Notes: a model not told the origin generated them from the letters alone. A DNA stretch of 10,669 nt from an uncultured Oscillospiraceae bacterium (GCA_934546725.1 CAKTED010000028.1:1-10669), one strand, 5' to 3'; positions 1-7,160 are shown, counted from the first letter of the stretch. A program made the numbers and translations.

Positions 1-59
1 GCACTCGCTCGGCTCGCACACTTGCGGGCTGAGAGGTGTTTTTTCCGAGGCGCATGTCC

Positions 60-128
60 CCGAAAAAAATATGATCTGATTTTATTCCGTCATCTGCGGA
101 TGACGGAACTCTGCGAGACTTTTTTCGG
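60..128. repeat. Nested inverted repeat at left edge
   Basis: An outer 9-bp perfect inverted repeat (CCGAAAAAA at 60-68, TTTTTTCGG at 120-128) encloses an inner perfect 10-bp stem (TTCCGTCATC at 85-94, GATGACGGAA at 99-108) with a TGCG loop. Read on the plus strand, the inner hairpin is followed 11 nt later by the T6 tract. Read on the minus strand, a T7 tract lies further downstream, at 69-63. This may be a bidirectional terminator between secG and a gene off the left edge, or a small structured repeat element. A plus-strand frame is open from base 1 to a stop at 130-132 (43 codons), but it shows no recognisable protein and I do not call it a gene. Confidence 0.45.
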
Positions 129-137
129 ATAAGCCAA

Positions 138-164
138 GCCCCGGACACACGAAACGTCCGGGGC
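138..164 (-). terminator. Hairpin downstream of secG, possible terminator
   Basis: A perfect 9-bp GC-rich stem (GCCCCGGAC at 138-146, GTCCGGGGC at 156-164) with a 9-nt loop starts about 24 nt beyond the secG stop. In the secG direction the stem is followed only by TTGGCTTATC, so the U-tract is poor. The T6 run (170-165) precedes the stem rather than following it. It may be a weak terminator or a 3'-end stabiliser; the nested repeat further left may do the actual terminating. Confidence 0.4.
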
Positions 165-187
165 AAAAAAGTTCAACGGGAAATCGA

Positions 188-418
188 TCAGGCGATGATG
201 TTGAGAATGATGGTGAGGATGACGAAGGCTATCGCGATCCACTTCGTGCTCTTTGCGAGCTTTGCGTCGATGGAGCGGGACTTGTTCCTGGCCATAAAGG
301 TGTCGGCTGCGCCTGCAATGGCTCCGGACAGACCGGCGCTTTTTCCGGACTGGAAAAGAACGATTATCACAAGAGCAAGAGCGCAGAGAAGCTGGATGAT
401 GGTGAGAGCGAGCTGCAT
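188..418 (-). CDS. secG: SecG, preprotein translocase subunit
   Basis: A 76-residue protein of the size and layout expected for SecG, the small auxiliary subunit of the SecYEG protein-export channel in the cytoplasmic membrane. The first hydrophobic segment is about residues 4-22 and leads into the family motif LFQSGKSAGLSGAIAG (21-36). A short polar cytoplasmic loop, rich in Lys, Arg and Ser (about 43-59), comes next, then a second hydrophobic segment (about 60-75). I chose the ATG at 418 because GAAAGG lies 9 nt upstream and residue 1 directly precedes the first membrane segment. The frame continues open upstream to 955, but that part is low-complexity antisense of tatD. A hairpin (438-460) sits in the leader just before the ribosome binding site. 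secG is often followed by rnr and smpB in Firmicutes; the 187 bases left of it show neither. Confidence 0.93.
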   Translation of the reverse strand: MQLALTIIQLLCALALVIIVLFQSGKSAGLSGAIAGAADTFMARNKSRSIDAKLAKSTKWIAIAFVILTIILNIIA

Positions 419-498
419 ATTAACATTCCTTTCAACACAGCCCGCGCAGACGCAGGGCTGAAAAATTCTTGTTTTGCCCTTCTTTTCAGGCATTGGAT

Positions 499-527
499 AT
501 GTTATCATAATCAGAGGAAGAATGCAA
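499..527 (-). promoter_or_regulatory. Probable sigma-A promoter of secG
   Basis: Read on the minus strand: TTGCAT (527-522), a 17-nt spacer, then TAACAT (504-499), preceded by TGA, which gives an extended -10. The start would fall near 492, leaving a leader of about 74 nt that includes the 438-460 hairpin. The matches are moderate (3/6 and 4/6), so this is a candidate only. Confidence 0.4.
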
Positions 528-600
528 GCAGTTTTTTTGCATTTTACCGCTTCATAAATATTTTTGCGCCGCGCTGCGGCAGAACTGGAGATATACGCCC

Positions 601-1398
601 ATGTTTTTTGATACTCACGCTCATTATGATGACGAAAAGTTTGACGCCGACCGCATGGAGCTGATAGCCTCGCTGCCCGCGGCGGGTGTGGAGCTCGTCC
701 TTGACCCCGGCAGCGATATTGCCTCATCAAAAAAAGCGCTGGCTCTCGCAGACAGCTTTGATTTCGTTTACGCGGCGGCAGGCATACATCCTCATGAGGC
801 GGACGGCGCTTCAGACGCGGCCTTTGCCGAGCTCGAGGAGCTGCTGCGGCAGCCGAAGGCCGTGGCCGTAGGCGAGATAGGACTTGATTACCACTATGAT
901 TTTTCGCCGCGCGAGACGCAGAAGCGCGTATTTGAGGCGCAGATGGCGCTGGCACGCGACCTTGACCTGCCCGTTATCGTTCACGACCGCGAGGCGCACG
1001 AGGACTTTCTGCGCATAATGCGCCAGTTCCCGACGATGCGCGGCGTTGTCCACTGCTACTCCGGCAGCCTTGAGATGAGCCGCGATATTCTCCGCGCGGG
1101 CTGGAGCCTCTCCTTCACCGGCTCCGTAACATTTAAAAACAACAGAAAAGCGCCGGAGATACTCGCCTCCGTGCCCATAGACCGCTTCATGCTCGAAACT
1201 GACAGCCCGTACATGACGCCCGTTCCGCACCGCGGCGAGCGCAATGATTCCACATACCTTAAATATATCGCGCAGTTCATCGCCGATGTTCGCGGCGACA
1301 GCGTTGAGAATATCGCGGCCTCCGCGCTCATAAACGGCACCGATTTCTTCAGCATATTTCCCGGCGAGGTCGAATTTCTCGACGGCTTCGAGGAGTAA
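601..1398 (+). CDS. tatD: TatD family metal-dependent hydrolase (deoxyribonuclease)
   Basis: A 265-residue amidohydrolase-fold enzyme of the TatD/YcfH/YjjV family: cytoplasmic, divalent-metal-dependent, with 3'-5' exonuclease or DNase activity on damaged DNA or RNA ends in studied members. All expected metal-site motifs are visible: DTHAH (H6, H8), GIHPH (61-65), VGEIGLDYHYD (E92), PVIVHDREA (H128), VVHCYSG (H151) and LETDSPYMTPVPHRGERN (D201). Length matches the family (about 255-265). The start is supported by GGAGA at 587-591, 9 nt before the ATG. The gene is divergent from secG; a promoter in the AT-rich stretch near 532-560 is plausible but weak. In many Firmicutes tatD sits beside metG and rsmA/ksgA; here it stands alone, so the exact paralogue (TatD versus YcfH/YabD type) cannot be settled. 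Confidence 0.93.
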   Translation: MFFDTHAHYDDEKFDADRMELIASLPAAGVELVLDPGSDIASSKKALALADSFDFVYAAAGIHPHEADGASDAAFAELEELLRQPKAVAVGEIGLDYHYDFSPRETQKRVFEAQMALARDLDLPVIVHDREAHEDFLRIMRQFPTMRGVVHCYSGSLEMSRDILRAGWSLSFTGSVTFKNNRKAPEILASVPIDRFMLETDSPYMTPVPHRGERNDSTYLKYIAQFIADVRGDSVENIAASALINGTDFFSIFPGEVEFLDGFEE

Positions 1399-1423
1399 GA
1401 GGCGGCGAAGGTCCGTTTTCGTG

Positions 1424-1462
1424 TTGCATATTTCGGACAATTGTTTTATAATATGTTATAAT
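1424..1462 (+). promoter_or_regulatory. Two overlapping sigma-A promoters offset by 10 bp
   Basis: P1 has TTGCAT (1424-1429), a 17-nt spacer and perfect TATAAT (1447-1452). P2 has CGGACA (1434-1439), a 17-nt spacer and perfect TATAAT (1457-1462), preceded by TGT (extended -10). The two promoters are exactly one helical turn apart. They drive the zinc-ribbon gene at 1513, with leaders of about 45-55 nt. Confidence 0.7.
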
Positions 1463-1512
1463 TTCTCCCTTATTACAGGAGAAATGGAAATTCAGGAAAT
1501 GGAGAATGAAAA

Positions 1513-3192
1513 ATGGTAACCTGTCCTAACTGCGGGGCTCAGTACGACGTCCCCGCGAAGTTCTGTTCAAAATGCGGCACGCCCATCCCGGAAGCCCCGG
1601 CGGCAGAGACCGTCCATGCGGCAGCTGCCGTATCCGAAGCTCCCGCACCGGAGGCTCCGCAGCCCGCGCAGGGCTACACCGCGCCTCCGGCTCCTCCTGC
1701 TCCGGCAGGCGGCAAGAATAAAAAGGTCGGCATCATCGCCACGGTGGCGGCGGTCGCCGTCGTAGCGGTCATTGCCGTCGTGCTTCTGGTGAGCGGCGTG
1801 TTCAAATCTCCGGCGGCCAGATTCGTTGATATCCACAATACCTCCATGCTTGCCCCGGCGGCGGAGGCCGTTACAAAATATTCCGAGATCATCTCAAAGC
1901 CGTCCACAGCGAATGTTGATATCTCCACGGATATGACGCTCACGGCGGACGTCAGGATGAACGACGAGTACGGCTATGATTCCGAAATGATCGCGTTCCT
2001 GCGTAATTTTGCGCTCCAGCTCAGCGTTGACGCAAAGTCCGGCAAGAGCTCCGTCATTGCAGTAAACGCGCTTTATGACGATGAGCAGATATTCGGCGGC
2101 ACCATCACCGCGGACGAGGACGGGATCGGCTTTTACGCGCCCGAGGTGGACGATCATTACTACACCATGAGCATGGACACCATCCGCGAGCTCATTGACG
2201 ATGAGACGGGGCTTGATCCCTCCACCTCGGAGGATATAAAAAGCGCCATCGACGGCAAAAAGCTTGCAAAGGTCCTCGGCGATATTTATGACATCGCCTT
2301 CGATTGCGCTACGAAGGACAATGTCACTAAGGAGAAGCGCGACGTGGAGCTTTACAGCGTCGGCGAAGAGGTGAACTGCACCGTTTATACCTTCGAGCCA
2401 GGCAGAAAGGACCTTGAAAAAATGCTCCTCGCCCTTGCAGATTACCTCGATAAGAGCGACGATGCCTATGATGTATATGTTTCGCTCTACTCCGTCATGA
2501 ATATAAATTACCTCAGCTATTACGACAGCTGGGAGGACGAATGCCTTGATACATATGACAGCTTCATCGACGATCTGCGGGACAGCGCGTCCGACATCGC
2601 GCGCAGCATAGCGGACAGCAATTTCACCTGGACCACAGCCGTTGACGGCAAGCGCATTTATCTCGACTGCATCAGCTTTGACGACTACGGCGATGAGGTG
2701 AGCATACGCTATGAGTCCTTCGGAGAGGGCAAAAAGGGCCGCACGGACGCGTTTTATGTGGAGGACGGCTACACGACGAACAGCATAATAAGCGATTATA
2801 CGCTCAACGGCAATGAGCTTGACGGCAGCTTTACCGTCAATGCGGATTACGACTCCTATACCGTCGACTTTGATATCGACCTCTCCGAAAAGTCCGTTCT
2901 CGGCATTCCTTACGGAAGCTACACTCTTTCCAACTATGTCGAGCGCTTTCTGAAGCTCAGCGTTGGAAAGGCGGATAACGGCGGCAGCGACCATGAGCTC
3001 ACGGTTTATCCCGACGGCTCCGGCGGCGACCGCATAATATTCACGCTCAATACAACGGACAAAAAGGCCACCCTTGCAAAGGCTCCGAAGGAGAAGGCAA
3101 CGGAGATAACGGACATATATGACCTTGACGATATCTTCTACGATATCGCAAACGGTATCTCGGAAAAGTTCTATGATTCGATTTATTATTAA
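1513..3192 (+). CDS. Zinc-ribbon, single-TM protein with large extracytoplasmic domain
   Basis: A 559-residue protein in three parts. Residues 4-21 form a zinc ribbon with two CxxC knuckles (C4, C7, C18, C21, each followed by Gly). Residues about 25-67 are an Ala/Pro/Glu-rich linker. KNKK at 68-71 precedes one strong hydrophobic segment (about 72-97). The remaining 460 or so residues are acidic and Asp/Tyr/Ser-rich and should lie outside the cell if the zinc ribbon is cytoplasmic, as the positive-inside rule suggests. I do not recognise the outer domain: the text shows alternating hydrophobic/polar strands (for example around VDISTDMTLTADV) but no catalytic signature. The start is supported by GGAG at 1501-1504. 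This domain plan is common among Clostridia envelope proteins of unknown function. The MFS gene follows after 32 nt, so the two are probably co-transcribed. Confidence 0.85.
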   Translation: MVTCPNCGAQYDVPAKFCSKCGTPIPEAPAAETVHAAAAVSEAPAPEAPQPAQGYTAPPAPPAPAGGKNKKVGIIATVAAVAVVAVIAVVLLVSGVFKSPAARFVDIHNTSMLAPAAEAVTKYSEIISKPSTANVDISTDMTLTADVRMNDEYGYDSEMIAFLRNFALQLSVDAKSGKSSVIAVNALYDDEQIFGGTITADEDGIGFYAPEVDDHYYTMSMDTIRELIDDETGLDPSTSEDIKSAIDGKKLAKVLGDIYDIAFDCATKDNVTKEKRDVELYSVGEEVNCTVYTFEPGRKDLEKMLLALADYLDKSDDAYDVYVSLYSVMNINYLSYYDSWEDECLDTYDSFIDDLRDSASDIARSIADSNFTWTTAVDGKRIYLDCISFDDYGDEVSIRYESFGEGKKGRTDAFYVEDGYTTNSIISDYTLNGNELDGSFTVNADYDSYTVDFDIDLSEKSVLGIPYGSYTLSNYVERFLKLSVGKADNGGSDHELTVYPDGSGGDRIIFTLNTTDKKATLAKAPKEKATEITDIYDLDDIFYDIANGISEKFYDSIYY

Positions 3193-3224
3193 GGAAGAGC
3201 CTTGAAAACGGGAAGGAAGATTTG

Positions 3225-4448
3225 ATGAAAGTCCGCTCTGGCAGGAAAATGCTCAAATGGACGATACTTGTTATCGCCATGTTTCAGATGCCCACGCTCG
3301 CCGTATCGCCCGCGATAGCGAAGATCATGGATCAGTTTGGCCGCGATCTCGTTACGGTCCAGACGGTTCTGCAGATGCCGAACCTCATTTCGCCCTTTGC
3401 GTCCATCCTGGCGTCGATAATCATTGCAAAGGCGAACGGCCGCATATCGAAAAAGGCCGTAATAATCACCGGCCTTGCCTGCATCGTGGCGGCGGCCACC
3501 GGCATGGCGCTGCTCAGCAGCGAGTTCTGGACACTGTATATATGGGGCGCACTTATCGGCGTTGCGCTCGGCCTGTTCATCCCCACCACGGCAAGCCTGA
3601 TGATGGACAGCTTTGACGAGGATGAGGTTCGCGTGCTCTCTGGCCAGCAGACCTCGTTTATCAATATCGGCGGCATTATCATGAGCATACTCGGCGGCAT
3701 CCTGGCAGACGTTGTGTGGTTCGGCGGATATCTTACGTTCTATTTCGGCGTGCCGATAATCGTCATGTGCGCCATATTCCTGCCGTCGAAGAAGCGCGCG
3801 TCCGAGCAGGCGGCGAAGGCTGTTTCCGCATCAAAGGCGGACGGCGACCGCAGCCGCTTTGATCCCAACGTTCTGCTCTACGGCGTTATCATCTTCTTTT
3901 TCATGATGATGTACAGCGTAAGCGGCAGCAACATCTCCGTTTACGTCATTGACCAGCTCCAGCTTGGAACGGCCAGCACTACAGGATACATAACCGCCGT
4001 TCAGATGCTCGGCGGAGCGTGCAGCGGCATGCTCTTCGGAAAGCTTTCCGCAAGGCTGAGGGACTATATGATCCCGCTTGCCTTCCTCATGCTCTGCATC
4101 GGCTTTACGATCCTTGGCCTGGCAAGCTCGCTGGCGCTGATTTTCGTCGGCTCCTTTATCGCCGGCAGCGCCATCAGCATGTGCATGCCTCAGTGCATGT
4201 TCTCCATCTCACTCTATGTTGACGAGAATACCTCCACCTTTGCAAACGCCATCTCCTCGAGCATAGCCCCCAGTCTCGGCGGCTTCCTTTCCCCGAGGAT
4301 ATTTACAACGCTCACGACCCGGCTTTTCGGCGAGTCCATAAGCGACCGCTTCCTCTTCCTCGCCGGTACGACCCTCGTATTCTGCCTCGTCTTCGTCGTT
4401 ATCATGACGGCGCGCAAAAAGGGCGGCAGGGCCAGGGGCTGGGCGTAA
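3225..4448 (+). CDS. Major facilitator superfamily (MFS) transporter
   Basis: A 407-residue polytopic membrane protein of about 12 hydrophobic segments in two halves, split by a charged central loop (about 188-213: SKKR, then Lys/Asp/Arg-rich). The region after TM2 (AKANGRISKKAVIITG, 68-83) corresponds to the MFS loop 2-3 motif A in degenerate form, keeping the Gly-Arg and following basic residues. SGxQ-type and Gly-rich helices at 139-160 fit TM5. It probably uses the proton gradient for efflux or uptake; the substrate cannot be inferred. I prefer the ATG at 3225 to an in-frame TTG at 3222 because GGAAGGAAG (3211-3219) is then spaced normally. It lies 32 nt behind the zinc-ribbon gene with no terminator between them, and a strong terminator follows, so the two genes probably form one unit. 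Confidence 0.88.
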   Translation: MKVRSGRKMLKWTILVIAMFQMPTLAVSPAIAKIMDQFGRDLVTVQTVLQMPNLISPFASILASIIIAKANGRISKKAVIITGLACIVAAATGMALLSSEFWTLYIWGALIGVALGLFIPTTASLMMDSFDEDEVRVLSGQQTSFINIGGIIMSILGGILADVVWFGGYLTFYFGVPIIVMCAIFLPSKKRASEQAAKAVSASKADGDRSRFDPNVLLYGVIIFFFMMMYSVSGSNISVYVIDQLQLGTASTTGYITAVQMLGGACSGMLFGKLSARLRDYMIPLAFLMLCIGFTILGLASSLALIFVGSFIAGSAISMCMPQCMFSISLYVDENTSTFANAISSSIAPSLGGFLSPRIFTTLTTRLFGESISDRFLFLAGTTLVFCLVFVVIMTARKKGGRARGWA

Positions 4449-4467
4449 CGCGGACCACGTATTACAG

Positions 4468-4510
4468 AGCGGGACCTCTGCTTCGGAGTCGAAGCGGAGG
4501 CCCGCTTTTC
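4468..4510 (+). terminator. Strong intrinsic terminator after the MFS gene
   Basis: Long stem: AGCGGG (4468-4473)/CCCGCT (4501-4506), a one-base bulge, CCTC/GAGG, a T-G wobble, then GCTTCG (4480-4485)/CGAAGC (4490-4495) around the loop GAGT. TTTTC follows immediately. It starts about 20 nt after the MFS stop codon. Confidence 0.88.
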
Positions 4511-4524
4511 GATTATAATACCTC

Positions 4525-4553
4525 TTTTATTTTTCCCGCGCCTGTGCTACAAT
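4525..4553 (+). promoter_or_regulatory. Promoter of the fba unit
   Basis: TACAAT (4548-4553) with TGC immediately upstream forms an extended -10. The -35 at 17-nt spacing is TTTTAT (4525-4530), which is weak. The predicted start is near 4560. It lies between the MFS terminator and the structured fba leader. Confidence 0.55.
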
Positions 4554-4565
4554 AGCGGTATAAAT

Positions 4566-4620
4566 ACGGCATGCCGTCTGCCGGGTAAGCGGGACGGCCG
4601 CGTTTGGAGCGAAAACGCGG
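4566..4620 (+). promoter_or_regulatory. Palindrome and structured leader upstream of fba
   Basis: Just past the expected transcription start lies a perfect 12-bp palindrome, ACGGCATGCCGT (4566-4577), operator-like in position. In RNA, GCCGTC (4573-4578) can pair with GACGGC (4593-4598), and CCGCGTTT (4598-4605) pairs perfectly with AAACGCGG (4613-4620) around a 7-nt loop, ending 3 nt before the AGGAG ribosome binding site (4624-4628). This could be a repressor site, a translational control structure or both. I recognise no riboswitch class. Confidence 0.45.
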
Positions 4621-4634
4621 AAAAGGAGCGATAT

Positions 4635-5570
4635 ATGCCTATTGTAACATCAACGGAAATGTTTAAAAAAGCGTATGAGGGCGGCTATGCTGTCGGCGCG
4701 TTCAATGTGAACAACATGGAAATAGTCCAGGGCATTACGGAGGCGGCGGCGGAAACGCGCTCTCCGCTTATTCTCCAGGTGTCCGCGGGCGCGAGAAAAT
4801 ATGCAAAGCACGTTTATCTCATGAAGCTCATCGAGGCGGCGGAGGCGGATACCGGCCTGCCCATCTGCGTGCATCTCGATCACGGCGCGGATTTTGAGGT
4901 CTGCAAGTCCTGCATCGACGGCGGCTTCACCTCCGTCATGATCGACGGCTCATCCCATCCCTTTGAGGAAAATATACGCATTACGAAGCAGGTCGTGGAT
5001 TACGCGCACGATCACGGCGTTGTCGTCGAGGGCGAGCTGGGCCGCCTTGCCGGAGTGGAGGACGACGTCAAGGTAAATTCCGCAGATTCGTCCTATACCG
5101 ATCCCGACCAGGTGGAGGAGTTTGTAAAATCCACGGGCGTAGATTCCCTGGCCATCGCCATCGGCACGAGCCACGGCGCGTATAAGTTCAAGCCCGGCAC
5201 GAAGCCGCAGCTTCGCTTCGATATCCTTGAGGAGGTATCCCGGCGCCTGCCCGGCTTCCCGATAGTCCTGCACGGCGCATCGTCCGTTATTCCGAAGTAT
5301 GTTGAGATGATAAACGCAAACGGCGGCAATATGCCGGATGCCGTGGGCGTACCGGAGGATATGCTGCGCCAGGCGGCGAAGATGGCCGTCTGCAAGATAA
5401 ACATAGACTCCGACCTCCGCCTCGCAATGACGGCGAGCGTGAGAGAGTACCTTTATCACCATCCGGCGGACTTTGACCCGCGCCAGTATCTCAAGCCTGG
5501 CCGCGAGAATATAAAGGACCTGGTAAAGCACAAGATAACGGACGTTCTCGGCAGCGATGGAAAGGCCTGA
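4635..5570 (+). CDS. fba: Class II fructose-1,6-bisphosphate aldolase
   Basis: A 311-residue cytoplasmic glycolytic enzyme that cleaves fructose-1,6-bisphosphate to dihydroxyacetone phosphate and glyceraldehyde-3-phosphate, using zinc rather than a Schiff base. The class II features are all present: AFNVNNME near the N-terminus (22-29); VHLDHG with catalytic D82 and zinc ligand H83; VEGELG with E134; GTSHGAYKF with zinc ligand H180; VLHGAS with zinc ligand H213; and KINIDSDLR (254-262) of the phosphate site. Length fits the short class IIB type (about 285-310). A tagatose-1,6-bisphosphate aldolase or related ketose-bisphosphate specificity cannot be excluded from sequence, but the ordinary Fba is the likelier reading. 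The start has AGGAG 6 nt upstream. Its last 14 bases overlap the decarboxylase gene. Confidence 0.93.
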   Translation: MPIVTSTEMFKKAYEGGYAVGAFNVNNMEIVQGITEAAAETRSPLILQVSAGARKYAKHVYLMKLIEAAEADTGLPICVHLDHGADFEVCKSCIDGGFTSVMIDGSSHPFEENIRITKQVVDYAHDHGVVVEGELGRLAGVEDDVKVNSADSSYTDPDQVEEFVKSTGVDSLAIAIGTSHGAYKFKPGTKPQLRFDILEEVSRRLPGFPIVLHGASSVIPKYVEMINANGGNMPDAVGVPEDMLRQAAKMAVCKINIDSDLRLAMTASVREYLYHHPADFDPRQYLKPGRENIKDLVKHKITDVLGSDGKA

Positions 5571-6966
5571 ATCACTGCTGGAAAGGCTGGAAAAATATTG
5601 CCCCGGCGCTGTGCCCATGCACATGCCGGGGCATAAGCGCAATATTGCCCTTGCGCCATACCTTGCCCGCCTCGGCGCGGATATCGACATTACGGAGATA
5701 GACGGCTTTGACGACCTGCATGATGCCGACGGCGTGCTGGCGGAGGGAATGGCGCGCGCGGCGCGGCTCTGGGGGGCGAAGCGCTCGTTTTTCGGCGTGA
5801 ACGGTTCCACCGGCGGTGTGCTCGCCGCCGTTTTTTCGGCGCTCGAGACCGGGGATGAGGTAATATGCGCGCGAAACTGCCACAAATCCGTCTATAACGC
5901 GCTTGAGCTGCGCAGAGCGAGGGCGCATTTCATTTTTCCCCGGCGCGAGGAGCATTGCGGTACGGCCTGCATCGTTACGCCGGAAGCTGTGCGCTCCGCG
6001 CTGGAGCATTACCCCGCCGCGCGGGCGGTGATAATCACGAGTCCGACGTATGAGGGAGTCGTGAGCGACGTGCGGGGGATAGCGGCCGCGGCGCATGAGC
6101 GCGGCGCGGCGCTCATCGTGGACGAGGCGCACGGCGCGCATCTCGGCTTCGGCGGAGGATTTCCGGACGGCGCGGTGCATTCGGGCGCGGATATCGTCGT
6201 CCAGAGCCTGCACAAGACGCTGCCGAGCCTTACGCAGACGGCGATGCTGCATGTATCCGGCGATATTATCCCGCCCGAACGCGTGGCGCGGTACATGGCG
6301 GTTTTTGAAAGCAGCAGCCCGTCATACCTGCTGATGGCGTCGATAGACGGCTGCGTGCGGCTGCTTGAGAGCGAGGGCGCGGCGCTTTTTGCCCGCTGGA
6401 GCGCGGCGCTGGACGCTTTTCGCGCGGCGCTGAGACTCAAGAGCCTGAGCCTGATGGAAAAAGCGCCCGGAATGTTTGCGCTCGATCCGTCAAAGCTCGT
6501 CATAAGCTGCCGCGAGAGCGGGATATTCGGCGCGGAGCTGATGAGCAGACTGCGCCGGGAATCCGGCATTGAGCTTGAAATGGCCGCCGCCGGGCATGCT
6601 ATAGCCATGAGCGGCATGGGCGATACGGAGAAAACGCTGCTTCGTCTGGCTGAAGCGCTGAACGCCGCCGATTCGCGGCTTGAGCGCTCCGCCGCGTATG
6701 CCCTGCCGCGGACGGAGCCGCCGGAGGTATTCTGCCAGAGCTGGGAGACCGCGGGGGCGGATGCCGTTTCACTGCCGCTTGACGAAGCCGCGGGACGGGT
6801 GAGCATGGAGTACGTCTGGGCGTACCCGCCGGGCATACCGCTGCTCGTGCCTGGCGAGCGCATCCGCGCGGACGTAATTGCATTTATCCGCGAAAGCGAA
6901 CGGGCGGGCATAGGCATGAAGAGCACGTTTCATGGCCTGCCTGAACGTATAATTGTAATGAAATAG
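5557..6966 (+). CDS. Orn/Lys/Arg-type PLP-dependent decarboxylase
   Basis: A 469-residue fold-type I PLP enzyme of the Orn/Lys/Arg decarboxylase major-domain family, in the short Gram-positive form (Bacillus SpeA/YaaO type) lacking the N-terminal wing domain. Signatures: MHMPGHKR (21-28); GVNGSTGG (80-87), cofactor phosphate binding; NCHKS with H109, expected to stack on the PLP ring; IVDEAHGAHLGFG with D189; SLHKTLPSLTQ, where K220 should be the Schiff-base lysine; and the C-terminal family block AYPPGIPLLVPGE (422-434). It probably decarboxylates lysine, arginine or ornithine in polyamine synthesis or pH homeostasis; sequence alone does not tell which. No good ribosome binding site precedes the ATG, but it overlaps the end of fba by 14 bp, so translational coupling is likely. 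The next in-frame Met codons fall inside the conserved MHMPGHKR motif, which supports this start. No terminator hairpin follows. Confidence 0.9.
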   Translation: MERPESLLERLEKYCPGAVPMHMPGHKRNIALAPYLARLGADIDITEIDGFDDLHDADGVLAEGMARAARLWGAKRSFFGVNGSTGGVLAAVFSALETGDEVICARNCHKSVYNALELRRARAHFIFPRREEHCGTACIVTPEAVRSALEHYPAARAVIITSPTYEGVVSDVRGIAAAAHERGAALIVDEAHGAHLGFGGGFPDGAVHSGADIVVQSLHKTLPSLTQTAMLHVSGDIIPPERVARYMAVFESSSPSYLLMASIDGCVRLLESEGAALFARWSAALDAFRAALRLKSLSLMEKAPGMFALDPSKLVISCRESGIFGAELMSRLRRESGIELEMAAAGHAIAMSGMGDTEKTLLRLAEALNAADSRLERSAAYALPRTEPPEVFCQSWETAGADAVSLPLDEAAGRVSMEYVWAYPPGIPLLVPGERIRADVIAFIRESERAGIGMKSTFHGLPERIIVMK

Positions 6967-6997
6967 ACAAAAAATTGGGCATAAAATTAAATAATTA

Positions 6998-7026
6998 TTG
7001 ACATATGGTCAAAAACATGATACGCT
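6998..7026 (+). promoter_or_regulatory. Promoter of the leader ORF/lipoprotein unit
   Basis: A perfect TTGACA (6998-7003), a 17-nt spacer, and TACGCT (7021-7026) with TGA just before it (extended -10). It sits in an AT-rich stretch directly after the decarboxylase stop. Predicted start is near 7033. It is the only good promoter seen for the downstream lipoprotein. Confidence 0.7.
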
Positions 7027-7058
7027 CTTTATACGAAATGCTGAAGGAGGGCTTTGCA

Positions 7059-7133
7059 ATGGTTTTGCTCCGCGCTTATGGGAATACCTGTGCCGGATCG
7101 AGACTGTGCTGCGCCCCTGAACGGGACATATGA
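7059..7133 (+). CDS. 24-codon leader ORF, cysteine-containing
   Basis: A short frame beginning MVLLRAYG and ending LCCAPERDI. Support for translation: a textbook AAGGAGG (7044-7050) lies 8 nt before the ATG, a strong promoter lies upstream, and the stop is 12 nt before a strong terminator. Three of 24 codons are Cys (TGT at 7089-7091 and the pair TGC TGC) and three are Arg. It has no membrane segment and no family I recognise. Codons 8-12 form the 5' arm of a possible anti-terminator, so its main role may be as a regulatory leader peptide, with ribosome position deciding whether the lipoprotein gene is read. It could instead be a free-standing small protein on a transcript of about 150 nt. 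Confidence 0.55.
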   Translation: MVLLRAYGNTCAGSRLCCAPERDI

Positions 7134-7160
7134 GCGGTAACGGACGCATGGGTCATTCCC
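7080..7160 (+). promoter_or_regulatory. Candidate anti-terminator pairing
   Basis: GGGAATACCTGTGC (7080-7093, leader codons 8-12) is nearly a copy of the terminator 3' arm and can pair with the terminator 5' arm (7146-7160). This gives 14 base pairs with one bulged C (7154) and two G-U wobbles (7089-7150, 7090-7149). Forming it would exclude the terminator. A ribosome on codons 8-12 would block it and favour termination. Confidence 0.55.

Noticed and set aside
419..955. Upstream extension of the secG frame to a start at 955
   Set aside because: The extra residues are low-complexity antisense of tatD. The GAAAGG site and SecG homology place the start at 418.
4950..5885. Minus-strand open frame (311 codons) opposite fba and the decarboxylase
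   Set aside because: It spans two confirmed plus-strand genes and their overlap and has no family features; a shadow of biased codon use.
5572..6926. Minus-strand and alternate-frame ORFs inside the decarboxylase
   Set aside because: Arg/Ala/Ser-rich shadow translations of a GC-rich gene with clear PLP-enzyme motifs in the plus frame.
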